Below are positions 1-38,800 of a DNA stretch of 64,000 nt, one piece after another. Source of the DNA: Rhodococcus sp. HNM0563 (lineage in GTDB: Bacteria; Actinomycetota; Actinomycetes; Mycobacteriales; Mycobacteriaceae); NCBI RefSeq assembly GCF_012726195.1, contig NZ_JAASAF010000009.1, positions 1 through 64,000 of the forward strand, given 5' to 3'. The translations under genes and the position numbers were made by a program. The notes beneath the pieces were generated by a model. It worked only from the letters and a program-made list of their open reading frames with translations. It was not told the origin of the DNA and did not search any database. Each line of letters opens with the position of its first letter. Position 1 is the first letter of the stretch.

Positions 1-26693
<26,693 letters not shown>

Positions 26694-26702
26694 CTACGTC
26701 AT

Positions 26703-26708
26703 CCTCCT
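26703..26708 (-). promoter_or_regulatory. Ribosome binding site of downstream NRPS
   Basis: Perfect AGGAGG, 9 nt before the ATG at 26,693. An ATG at 26,702 in the same frame hits TAG after two codons, so 26,693 is the first usable start. A second in-frame ATG lies four codons later. Confidence 0.8.
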
Positions 26709-26757
26709 GAAAATAGCCTGCGACCGGCGTATCACCGCGCGCTCCGCTGTTCGACGC

Positions 26758-26784
26758 CGTCCGGGGACGGTACGCCCCCGGACG
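26758..26784 (-). terminator. GC-rich hairpin between the two NRPS genes
   Basis: Perfect 9-bp inverted repeat (CGTCCGGGG and CCCCGGACG, 9-nt loop) in the 139-bp gap after the upstream NRPS stop. No U-tract follows on the minus strand. It could be a U-free actinobacterial terminator, a partial terminator or an mRNA-processing/stability element between two genes that must be made in matched amounts. Confidence 0.5.
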
Positions 26785-26832
26785 TCCGAACGACAGTCGA
26801 TCCTCCATTATCCCGAACCGACCGACAGGCGG

Positions 26833-29800
26833 CTAATCCGTGCCCGTGACCGCCTCCGCAGAAGCAATCACGTCGCGGATCAACCGACCGAAACCGTCCG
26901 CGCCGAGTTGCGGCAGCATCCCCGGGACGAGCCCGTTGAGTACTACCGAGACCAGTGCTTCGGCGGTGAGTGCACCGCCCGTCGTCGACGCCATCGTCTC
27001 GAGCCGCTGCGCGAACTCTCCGAACGTGACGTCGCGGTCGCCGTGGCCGAACGCGACGGCATCCGGTGCGGCCGCAGCCGCACTGGCCACCAGATCCGGC
27101 AGGTCGGCGACCGTCCGGGCCTTCCGCGGGCGGACGGCGCGTGCGCGTTCGTCGTCGCTGCGTAGATCGATGGAGCGCAGCACGACCTGCGGGTCGTCGG
27201 TCACGACGTCGAGAACGCGGCGGAACCGTTCGATGAACACCTCGATCGTGCTGCGGTCGAACAGCGCAGTCGCGTAGGTGAACGTCACGTCCATGTCGCC
27301 CAGGAGGCCGCCGTCGGTGAACCGTTCGACGACGGTGCACTGCAGATCGAACTTCGCCTGATCTGCACCGGTCTCGAGCGGCTGCACAGCGAGCCCCGGA
27401 AGCTCGAGGACACCGGTGTCGATGTTCTGGAAGGTGAGCATCACCTGGAACAGCGGAGTGTGTGCGCTGGTGCGACGCACCCCCAAGGTGTCCACGAGCC
27501 GCTCGAATGGGACATCGGCGTTGCCGAATGCCGCCAAGTCCTTTTCCTTCGCCTGCCCGAGCAGGTCGGCGAACGTCGAGCCGCCCGCGACCCGGGTGCG
27601 CAACACGAGGGTGTTGACGAACATGCCCACGAGGTCGTCGAGTGCCTCTTCCCCGCGGCCCGCGGTCGGGGTACCGACCATGATGTCCTCGGATCCGGAC
27701 AGTCGCGACATCAACACCGCGAAGGCCGCATGCATCACCATGAACACGGTGGCGCCCTGATCACGCGCCGTCTTCTCGACACGTTGCGCGAGCGCCTCCC
27801 CCACAGCGAACGTGATCGACTCGCCGTCGGTCGACTGACGCGCAGGCCGCGGCCGGTCGGTGGGCAGGGAGAGCACCTCGGGCGCACCGGAGAGTTCGCC
27901 GGTCCAGTACGCGAGCTGGCGCGCGAGTTCACTGTCCGGATCCGTTTCGTCGCCGAGTACCGACGACTGCCACAACGTGTAATCGGCGTACTGGACGTCC
28001 AGCGGAGCCCAGTCCGGCGTCGTTCCTTCCACCCGCGCGAGGTACGCGACCATGACGTCGCGGATCAGCGGGCGCATCGAATAGCCGTCCGCGCTGATGT
28101 GGTGGGCGACGACAGCGAGCACGTGCTCGCCCCCATCGGCGACCCTGAACAGCGCGACCCGCACGGGCGGGGTCTGCGCGGTGACGTCGAAACCGGTGCC
28201 GAGCACCTCGGTGAGTCGTCCGACGAGATCACCGGCCGACACCGCAATCGGTTCGAGGTCGGGCATCGCCTCCGCGACGGGGAGCACGACCTGGACCGGG
28301 CCGTCCTCGGTGTCGGGGTACACCGTGCGCAACACCTCGTGCCGGGCGACGACGTCTGCGACCGCGGCGCGGAGCACGTCCGTGTCGAGGGCGCCGGTGA
28401 GCCGCACCGCGACCGGGATGTTGTAGACACCCGACTCGGGGTCGACCCTGTTGAGGGTCCACATGCGTTGCTGTGCCAGCGACAGCGGGATCCGATCGGG
28501 CCTGGGCCCTGCAACGAGCGCGGCCCGTGCACCGCGTCCGACGGACGGCTGGATGTGCGCCGCGAGTGCCACGATCGTCGAGGCCTCGAACACGGTGCGC
28601 ACCGCGACCCGAGTGTCGAGGGCCGCGCCGAGCCGAGCGCATAGCTGCGTCGCCAGCAGCGAGTTGCCGCCCAGTTCGAAGAAGTCGTCGTCCAGTCCCA
28701 CTCGTTCGATACCGAGCAGTTCCGCCACGGTCGCTGCGACGATCTCCTCGACCGGTGTAGTCGGCGCCCGGAAGGTGCCTGCTTCGAGCTCCGGTTCGGG
28801 CAGTGCCGCACGGTCGAGTTTGCCGTTGGTGTTGAGCGGCAGGGCGTCGAGAACGACGAACGCGGACGGCACCATGTACGACGGCAGGCGCTCCCCGAGC
28901 CGCACCCTGAGGTCGTCGACGTCGACATCCTCGTTCGACGGCACGACGTACGCGACGAGACGATCGCCGACGTTGGTGCCGCTGCGCACGAGCACCGCGA
29001 CGTCGCGCACTGTATCGAGGTCGCGGAGAACTGTTTCGATCTCGCCCAGTTCGATGCGGTAGCCCCGGACCTTGACCTGGAAGTCTGCACGCTCGAGGTA
29101 TTCGAGGTGGCCTTCGCGGTTCCAGCGCACGATATCGCCGGTGCGGTACATGCGGGCACGGCCGAACGGATCGGCGACGAACCGATCTGCGGTGAGGTCG
29201 GCGCGGTCGTGATAGCCGCGTGCGAGCTGGATGCCCGCGAGGTACAGCTCACCGGCGACGCCCGGCGGGACCGGCCGTAGCCGGTCGTCGAGAACGTACA
29301 CGGCGGTGTTCCACTCGGGCACACCGATGGGCACCGTTACGGTGTCGTCGTCGCACACTTCGTGGACGGTGACGGAGACCGCTGCCTCGGTCGGCCCGTA
29401 CAGGTTGAACAGGGCCGCCTCGTTCGATGCGCGGAACTGCTGGGCGACGGGTGCCGGAAGCGCCTCACCGATGGCGAGCACCCGTCGCAACGACGGCGAT
29501 ACTTCGTCGTGTGCGACGGTCATGAGCATCGACAGCATCGACGGCACCGTGTGCAGGGTCGTCACGCGCTGCTCGCGCAGCAAGGTCAGCAGGTAGTCGG
29601 GGTCGCGGTGACCGTCCGCCGTCGCGACTACGAGACGCGCCCCCGAGGTGAGGGCCGACCAGAACTCCCACACCGACAGGTCGAACGTCGCGATGGTCTT
29701 GAGCAGCACCGCGTCGTCCGGCCCGAGATCGAACGCGGAACGCTTCCACTCGAGCTGGTTGACGATCGCAGCGTGCGACACCGCGACACCCTTCGGCCGT

Positions 29801-32800
29801 CCGGTCGAGCCGGACGTGAAGATCACGTAGGCGGTGTTGTGTGCCCGCAGTGGCGACGTGCGGTCGCGGTCGGTGATCGGCGCGTCGGAGTAGTCCGACA
29901 GATCGAGGTCGTCGAGCACCACCTCGGGCACGCCAAGATGCTCGACCCGGTCTGCCGCCGTGGTGACGACCGCTGCGGGAGCCGCGGTACCGAGGATGTA
30001 CGAGTTGCGTTCGGACGGCTGGTCCGGGTCGACGGGCACGTAGGCGGCGCCGGTCTTGGCGATCGCGTACATGCCGATGAGCAGTTCGGGTGAGCGGCGG
30101 ACGGCGAGCGCCACGCGGTCTTCCGGCCCGACTCCGAGACCGATCAGGTACCGAGCGAGACGATTGACGGCCGTGTCGAATTCGGTGTACGTCCACTGTG
30201 CGCTCTCGTACACGAGTGCCACTGCGCCGCCGTCACGCCGGACCTGCTCGTCGAACATCTCGACAAGCGTGCGCGAACCGTCGAGGTCGTGATCGGTGTC
30301 GTTCCATGTGGTGAGCACGTCGTCGCGCTCGCCGGGGAGCAGCACCGCATGATCACCGAGCGGGGCGTCGGGTGCCTGCAGGACGGCACCGAGGAGCTGT
30401 TCGAACCTGGCTGCCACACCGCGGGCGGTGACGTCGTCGAACAGATCGGTGGCGTAGGTGAGAATCGCGTCGATACCCGCGGCCGCACCGTCGTCGTCAT
30501 AGCGGTCGGCGACGATCAGATGCAGGTCGAACTGGGCCGTTCCGCCTTCGAGATCGAGCGGAGCCACCGAGAGTCCGGGCAGCTGCAACTCCGTCCCGGC
30601 TTGGTTCTGGAATGAGAATCCCACCTGGAACAACGGGTGCCGGGCCGTCGACCGCGCCGGGTTGAGCACCTCGACGAGCCGCTCGAACGGCACGTCGGCG
30701 TGTGCGAACGCCTGCAGGTCCGTCTCGCGTGCCGCTGCGAGCAGATCGGCGAACGATGCTCCCGCGTCGACCTCGAGCCGGAGCACGAGGGTGTTGACGA
30801 ACATGCCGATGATGTCCTCGACGGCCTGCTCGTTGCGACCCGCGATAGGGGTGCCCACCGCGATGTCCGAGGTTCCGGACAGTCGTGCGAGCAGCGCTGC
30901 GAACACCGCGTGCACCGCCATGAACACGGTCGCGTTCTGGCTGCGGGCGAGGTCTCGGAGCGCTGCGTGCGCCTCGGCGCCGACGACGAACTCGATGCGG
31001 TCACCTCGGAAGGTCTGCTGCGCAGGCCGAGGGCGGTCGAGCGGCAGATCCAGCTGGTCGGGCAGATCGACGAGGGCGTCGCGCCAATAGTCGAGCTGCT
31101 GTGCCGCAATCGATTCCGGGTCATCCTCCGAGCCGAGGACCTGTCGCTGCCACAGCGCGTAGTCGGCGTATTGCACCTGCAGCGGGGCCCACACCGGATC
31201 GGTGCCTGCGGTATGCGCCGCGTACGCAGTGACGAGGTCGCGCACGAGCGGGACCATCGACGAGCCGTCGGCACTGATGTGGTGCACCACGACCGCCAGC
31301 ACGTACTGATCGTCGGCGATGCGCAGCAGCCGCATGAGCACCGGCACTTCGGTGGTCACGTCGAAGGTCGTCGCGGCGATCTCCCGCAAGCGCGTCTCGA
31401 GGTCGCCCGCGGTGACGTCCATCGGGGTGAGATCGACGGGCACCTGCGAGGCCGGGAGAATCTTCTGCGCGGGACCGTCGCCGGTCTCGGGATACTCGGT
31501 GCGCAGCGACTCGTGCCGCGCCACCAGGTCGGCGACCGCGGACTGCAGTGCTGCAACGTCGAGCTCACCGGTCAACCGCAAAGCAAACGGAATGTTGTAC
31601 GCCGTCGACTCCGGATCGAACCGGTTCAAGAACCACATCCGCTGCTGCGCCAACGACAACGGCACCCGCACCGGACGCGGCCCCGCCACGAGCGGAACCC
31701 GCCCACCACGACCCGACTCCTGCTCCACCCGCGCAGCCAACGCCGACACCGTCGACGCCTCGAACAACGCACGCACCGGAACCTGCGCATCCAACGCCGC
31801 ACCGAGCCGCGACACCACCTGCGTCGCAATCAGCGAATTACCACCGAGAGCAAAGAAATCATCATCCGCACCCACCCGCTCCACACCGAGCACATCAGCG
31901 AACACACCCGCCACGATCTCCTCGATCGGCGTGGACGGCGCACGGAACTCACGCGTCTCGAACACCGGCTCCGGCAACGCACGACGATCCAACTTGCCAT
32001 TGACCGTCAACGGAATCGAATCGATCACCACGAACGCAGACGGCACCATGTACTCGGGCACCACCGCACCCACACCGTCACGCAACACATCCAGCTCGAC
32101 CGAAACACCTTCGGCAGGAACCACATACGCAACGATCCGCGCAGCACCGGGCGCATCCTCACGCACGATCACCGCAGCCTGCGCCACCTGAACCTGCGCC
32201 AACACCGCCGCCTCGACCTCACCGAGTTCGATACGGAAACCACGGATCTTCACCTGGTCATCAGCACGCCCCAGATACTCGAGATCCCCCGAGACCACCC
32301 AACGCGCCACATCACCGGTGCGATACAACAACGCACCGTCCGACGAGAACGGATCGGCCACGAACCGCGTCGACGACAACTCGGACCGGCGCAGATAACC
32401 ACGCGCGAGCTGACCCCCGCCGACGTACATCTCACCCGCGACACCCACCGGCACCGGCTGAAGCCGCCTGTCCAGCACATACACACGCAAGCCCGCGATC
32501 GGCACGCCGACCACACTGGCAGACCCCACCTCGGCGAGCTCAGCACCGATCTCCCGATACGACACATGCACCGTCGTCTCGGTGATCCCGTACATATTGA
32601 CCAAACGCGGCGACGTGTCGCCGTACCGCTCGAACCACCCCGCCAACCGCCGCGGCTCGAGTGCCTCACCACCGAAAATCACATACCGCAGCGCGAAATC
32701 CGCACCATCGGACGCCACACGATCGGCCTCGGCAAGCTGATAGAACGCCGACGGCGTCTGGTTCAACACCGTCACCCGTTCACGAACCAGCAACTCCCGG

Positions 32801-35800
32801 AACGCTTCCGGCGACCTCGACGTGAAGTAGTCGACCACCACCAAGGTCCCGCCGTACAACAACGGACCCCAGAGTTCCCACACGGAGAAGTCGAACGCAT
32901 AGCTGTGGAACATCGTCCACACATCCGACGAACCGAACCCGTACACCGACTCGGTGTTGACCATCAACCGCACCGCGTTGCGATGCGGAATCAACACACC
33001 CTTCGGCCGGCCCGTCGAACCCGACGTGTAGATCACATAGGCGAGGTTCGTCGAACCCAACGTCGCTCGACGCTCCGCGTCGAGGATCGGCGCATCGTCC
33101 ACACCGGACAGATCGACCCGGTCGAGTTCGATGATCAGAACACCGCTCGGGAACGAGACATCCTCACCGGAATGCGTCACGACCGCGACAGGCTGCGCAT
33201 CCGACACCAGGAACTCGATGCGCTCGGCAGGCGAGTTCGGGTCGACCGGCAGATAACCACCACCGGCTTCGAGCACCGCAAGCAGCGCCACCACCAGATC
33301 GACCGACCGCGGCAGCGTCACCGCCACCAACGACTCCGGCCCCACCCCGACATCGATCAGATGCCGCGCCAGACGATGCACCCGCGAACCGAGTTCGCGA
33401 TAGGACACCGACTCGTCACCGAACCGCACCGCCACCGCATCACCACGTGCGGCAACCTGCGCCTCGAACATGTCCACCAGCGTCACATCCGCCGGCGCCA
33501 CATCATCACCCAACGAATTCCACCGCGACACGACGAGTTCACGCTCGAAATCATCGAGAATCCCGATGTCACCGACTACAACCGCCGAATCCTCCACCAC
33601 CGCCCGCAGAATCCGCAGCAACTGCTCCGCGAACGCGGCGACGCGCAGGTCGTCGAACAGATCGGTGGCGTAGGTGATCGCGAAATCCATTCCACCTGCG
33701 CCGTTGTCGGCAACTGTCGATCCTGCACCGATCGAGTCGGCGAAGGTGAACTGCAAGTCGAATTTCGCTATGGGGGCTTCGTATTCGAACGCGCTCGCAG
33801 TGATCCCATCGAGTTCGAAATCCACTGCGCCCGTGTTCTGGAACGTCAGGGCCACCTGGAACAGCGGATGCCTCGCCTGCGACCGTTCGGGGTCGATGAT
33901 CTCCACGAGCCGTTCGAACGGAACGTCGGCGTGCGCGAAAGCGTCGAGGTCGGTCTCGCGGACCTGGGCGAGCAGTTGCTCGAACGGCACGTCGTTCTCG
34001 AACGTGGTGCGCAGCACCAGGGTGTTGACGAACATGCCGACCAGGTCGTCGAGCGCTGCCTCGCCGCGACCGGCGATCGGTGTGCCGATCGCGATGTCGT
34101 CGGTGTCCGACAGCCTCGACAACAGCACGCTCAGGGCCGCGTGGATCACCATGAACAACGAGGTGTTGTGCTCGCGCGCGAGCGTGTGGAGGCGTGCATG
34201 CAGAGTGGGGTCGATCCGGAAACTGCTGGTCCGGCCCTCACCGGTGGCAGTCTCGGGCCGCAACCGGTCCGAGGGAAGGTCCAACTGATCCGGAATACCG
34301 GCGAGCTGCGAGGTCCAGTACTCGATCTGCTTCGAGAGGACCGATTCGGGGTCGTCCTCGGCGCCGAGCACGTCACGCTGCCACAGGGAGTAGTCGGGGT
34401 ACTGAACCGTGAGCGGCGACCAGGCAGGCGGCTCGCCGTGCGTCCGCGATGCGTAGGCCACCATGATGTCGCGCGCGAGCGGACGCAGCGAGAATCCGTC
34501 GGATGCGATGTGGTGCACCACGAGGAACAGCACGTGGTCGCGTGGGCCGAGTTCGAACAACACCACTCGCATCGGGACCTCGACCGTGACGTCGAATCCC
34601 GTTGCGGTGAGTTGCTCGGCTCGCACGAGCAGCGACGCGTCGTCGACGCTCTCGGTTGTCAACTCCACAGCATGCGCGGCGAGCACGGACTGATGCCCGA
34701 CACCGTCGACGTCCGGATAGATCGTGCGGAGCGATTCGTGTCGCTCGACGACGTCGCCGAGCGCGGCGGACAGCGCCTCCGCGTCGAGGGTGCCGGTCAG
34801 TCGGACACCGACCGGAATGTTGTTCACCGCAGAAGCGGTGTCGAACCGGTTGAGGAACCACATGCGCTGCTGAGCAGGAGACAGCGGAATCAGCTCCGGG
34901 CGGGAACGGCGGACAAGCTCGGGCCGGGTCGCGGTTTCGTCGCCATGCTCGACGCGCAGCGCGAGCGCTTCGACGGTCGGTGCGTCGAAAAGCGCGCGCA
35001 CGGGTATCCGTGTGCCCAGCGCTTCACCGAGGCGAGCGACCACCTGCGTCGCCACGAGCGAGTTACCGCCGAGCGCGAAGAAATCGTCGTCACGGCCCAC
35101 TCGGGGAATCCCGAGTACCTGCGCGAAAATTCCCGCGACGATCTCCTCCACAGGAGTGCGCGGTGGCATGAACTCGCGGACCTCGAAAGTCGGGGCGGGC
35201 AGCGCATTTCGATCGATCTTGCCGCTGGCGTTGAGCGGGAACGCGTCGAGGACCACAATCGCCGACGGGACCATGTAGGACGGCAGCACCTGCGCGAGTT
35301 CGGTCTTCATGTCGAGTGGGTCGACGGTGGTCCCGGACGTAGGCACCACGTACGCCACGAGCTGCGGACCGGCGCCCGGGTCATCGCGGACGATCGTTAC
35401 GGCCTGCCGCACCCCGCTCACTCCGACGAGGGCCGACTCGACCTCGCCGAGCTCGATCCGGAGGCCGCGCAGCTTGACCTGTCGATCGGTACGGCCGAGA
35501 TATTCGAGTTCCAGCGTGTCGATCGACGGAGAGCCGGGCTCCCCGGACGTAGCCGGGACCCATTTGACGAGGTCGCCGGTCCGGTACATGCGCGCACCGA
35601 CCGTCGAACGTGGATCTGCCACGAATCGCTCCGCGGTCAGATCCGCTCGGCCATGGTAGCCGCGGGCGAGCTGAGCACCGGTGAGATAGAGCTCTCCTGC
35701 CACGCCGACCGGAACCGGGCGCAGTCGCGAGTCGAGCACGAGCACATCGGTGTTCCACACTGGGCGACCGATCGGCACGACCCGATCCTCACTCGCCCCT

Positions 35801-38800
35801 GCGGTCCGGAATACGGTTTGCACTGTCGCTTCGGTCGGCCCGTAGACGTTGTGCACGGGCGCATCACCGAGTTCCGCGAACCTCGCGGTGCTGTTGGCCG
35901 AAAGCGCCTCGCCGCCGCAGAACACATGGTTCAGCGAGGCCGCCGCTGTCTGCTCGAGGTGTTCGAGGACCGCGTCGAAGACAGTGGGCACGAACTGCAC
36001 CACGGTGGTGGCGGTATTGGCGATCTCCGCCGCCAGTCGAGCAGGATCACGGTGGAGATCCGGGGATCCCACGACGATGGAGGCACCGGTGTGCAGCGGA
36101 AGGAATACTTCCCAGACCGACGCGTCGAAGGTCACGGGAGTCTTGAGCAGGACTGCGTCGGACTCCGTGAACGCAAACCGGTCCTGCATCCACAGCATCT
36201 GGTTGACCACCGCAGCGTGGGTCACGCCGACCCCCTTGGGCCTGCCGGTGGATCCTGACGTGTACAGCACGTACGCGAGGTTCTCGGCACGCAGCGGTGC
36301 GATGCGGTCGGCGTCGGTCAGCGGCGTGTCGTCGAATCCGGAGAGGTCGAGTGCATCGACGTCGCACGTGGCAGCCGACGTCTCGGCGCCTGCAGATGCC
36401 GCAGCCCCAGCGGTGAGGAGCAGCGACGGTGCCGAGGACTCGAGAATGTATTCGATGCGTTCGGAAGGCTGGTCGGGATCGACCGGTACATACGCACCGC
36501 CTGCGGCGATCACCGCGTGTATGGCGATGACCAGGTCGACCGAACGGCTCAGCGCGACCCCCACACGGACATCGGGACCGACGCCGCAGTCGACGAGGTA
36601 GCGAGCGAGTCGGTTGACGTCGCGCCCGAACTCCCGATATGTCCGCGGTGCGCCGAGCGCGTCGGTGCCCGGGATCAGCGCCTGAGCATCCGGAGTTCGT
36701 GCCACCTGCCGGTCGACCAGGACGGGCAGCGTGACCGCGGAGTCGATGCGGTGTTCGGGTCCGTGGGATGCGGACTCGACCGCCGCGAGTTCGTTGCCGG
36801 TGAGCAGCGGAAGGTCGCCTACCGGCAATGCCGGTGTGCGCGTGACCGCCTCGAGCAACGCGAGGAAACGCTCGCCCATGCCAGCGACGGTCGGGGAATC
36901 GAACAAATCTGTGGCATAGGAGAATTCGACCGAGTATCCGCCGTTCGAGCTGTCGAGTGGGACGTCGAGAACGGTCACGACGAGATCGAACTTCGACATG
37001 CCGCTGTCGAGCGGAATGTTGGACACGGTCATGCCCGGTAGTTCGAGCGACACCTGGCCGACATTCTGGAATGCGAGCATCACCTGGAACAACGGATTGT
37101 GGGCCTGGCTGCGGACGGGCGCGAGCACATCGACGAGCCGCTCGAACGGGATCTCGGCGTGCGCGAAAGCGCCCAGATCCGACTCACGCACGTGCGCGAG
37201 GAGTTCGCCGAAGGTTTCCGCCGGGTCGACATGTGTGCGCAGTACGAGGGTGTTGACGAACATACCGATCAGGCCGTCGAGGGCCTGTTCACCGCGACCG
37301 GCCACCGGGGTACCGATCGTGATGTCGTCGGAAGCTCCGAGTCGTGCAAGAAGGACCGCGAGCACGGCGTGGACCACCATGAATTCTGTGGTGCGCTGCT
37401 CGTGTGCCAACCTGTCGATCGCGGCTCGCAGATCGGCACCGATCTCGAATCGGTGCACCGCCCCCGCGTTGGTGGCCACCGCCGGGCGAGGCCGGTCGGT
37501 GGGCAGTTCGAGGCTCGCGGGTACTCCGTCGAGCGCGTCGATCCAATACCGGATCTGCTGGGAGATCAGCGAGTCCGGATCGTCTTCGGACCCGAGGATT
37601 TCGCGTTGCCACAGCGTGTAGTCGGCGTACTGCACCTCCAGCGGTTCCCAAGCCGGATCGTCCCCGGTCGAGCGTGCCGCGTAGGCGATCATGATGTCTC
37701 GCGTGAGCGGAACCATCGAGAACCCGTCCGCTGCGATGTGGTGCAGGACCGCCACCAGCAGATGCTCATCCGGTCCGAGCTCGAGGAGGCAGACAGCGAA
37801 AGGAACTTCGTGCGCCACGTCGAACGCGATACCGGCAAGCCCACGCAGCGCGTCGGGGACGTCGGCTTCGGTCGTGGGAACGCTCTCCAGCGCGATGGCG
37901 ACGTCGCCCGGTGCGAGGATCTTCTGGTAGCCGTAACCGTCGACATCCGGGTAGATGGTGCGCAGCGATTCGTGTCGCGCGACGACGTCCCGCAGTGCCT
38001 CCTCGAGCGCTGGCACATCGAGTTTGCCCGACAACCGCACCGCAACCGGGATGTTGTTCACCGAGGAGTCGGGGTCGAACCGGTTGAGGAACCACATTCG
38101 TTGCTGCGCCAGCGACAGGGGTACCCGGGCCGGGCGATCCTGTGCGATCAACGGGATCCGGTCCGCCTCGGCGGAGCCGGACTCGGCAGCAACGGCGAGT
38201 GACTCGACGGTCGACGCCTCGAAGATCGTGCGCAGCGGCAGGCGATGACCGACAGCTTCACCGATCCGCGAGACCACCTGCGTCGCAATCAACGAGTTAC
38301 CTCCGAGAGCGAAGAAGTCGTCGTCGAGTCCGACTCGATCGAGCCCAAGCACCTCAGCGATGACCGTGGCCACGATCTGCTCGACGGGTGTGCTCGGGGC
38401 CCGGAACTCCTTGACCTCGAAAACGGGCTCCGGCAGGGCTTTACGATCGAGCTTGCCCGCCGGGCTCAGCGGGAGCCGGTCGAGTACGACATACGCGGTA
38501 GGCACCATGTACGCGGGCAACCGAGTCGTCAGAGACCGCGAGATCGCCGCAGTATCGAGCGCAGCCTCGGGCCGGCCGACGAGATATGCGACGAGTTGCT
38601 CACCCGAACGCGGATCCGATCGCACCAGGACCACAGCGTGGGTGACGTCCCCGGTTTCTACCAGGGCGGCTTCGATCTCACCCAGCTCGATCCGCAGTCC
38701 CCGCAGCTTCACCTGGAAATCGGTACGGCCGATGTATTCGAGTTCCCCGGAACGCCGGCCCCACTTGACGAGGTCACCGGTTCGGTACAGCCGCTCCCCC

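Noticed and set aside
26694-26835. The two NRPS genes might be one gene broken by a stop or frameshift
   Set aside because: The gap is 139 bp of non-coding-looking DNA with a hairpin, and the second gene has its own perfect ribosome site. Both ends carry matched terminal domains, so a natural two-protein split is the better reading.
30637-36258. A 1,873-codon open frame on the plus strand
   Set aside because: It lies wholly antisense to the NRPS. The protein is Arg/His/Asp-rich without any domain, and it arises from the codon bias of the opposite strand. The same holds for plus-strand frames at 4,533-7,979, 10,608-12,551, 23,535-26,030 and 38,245-42,624.
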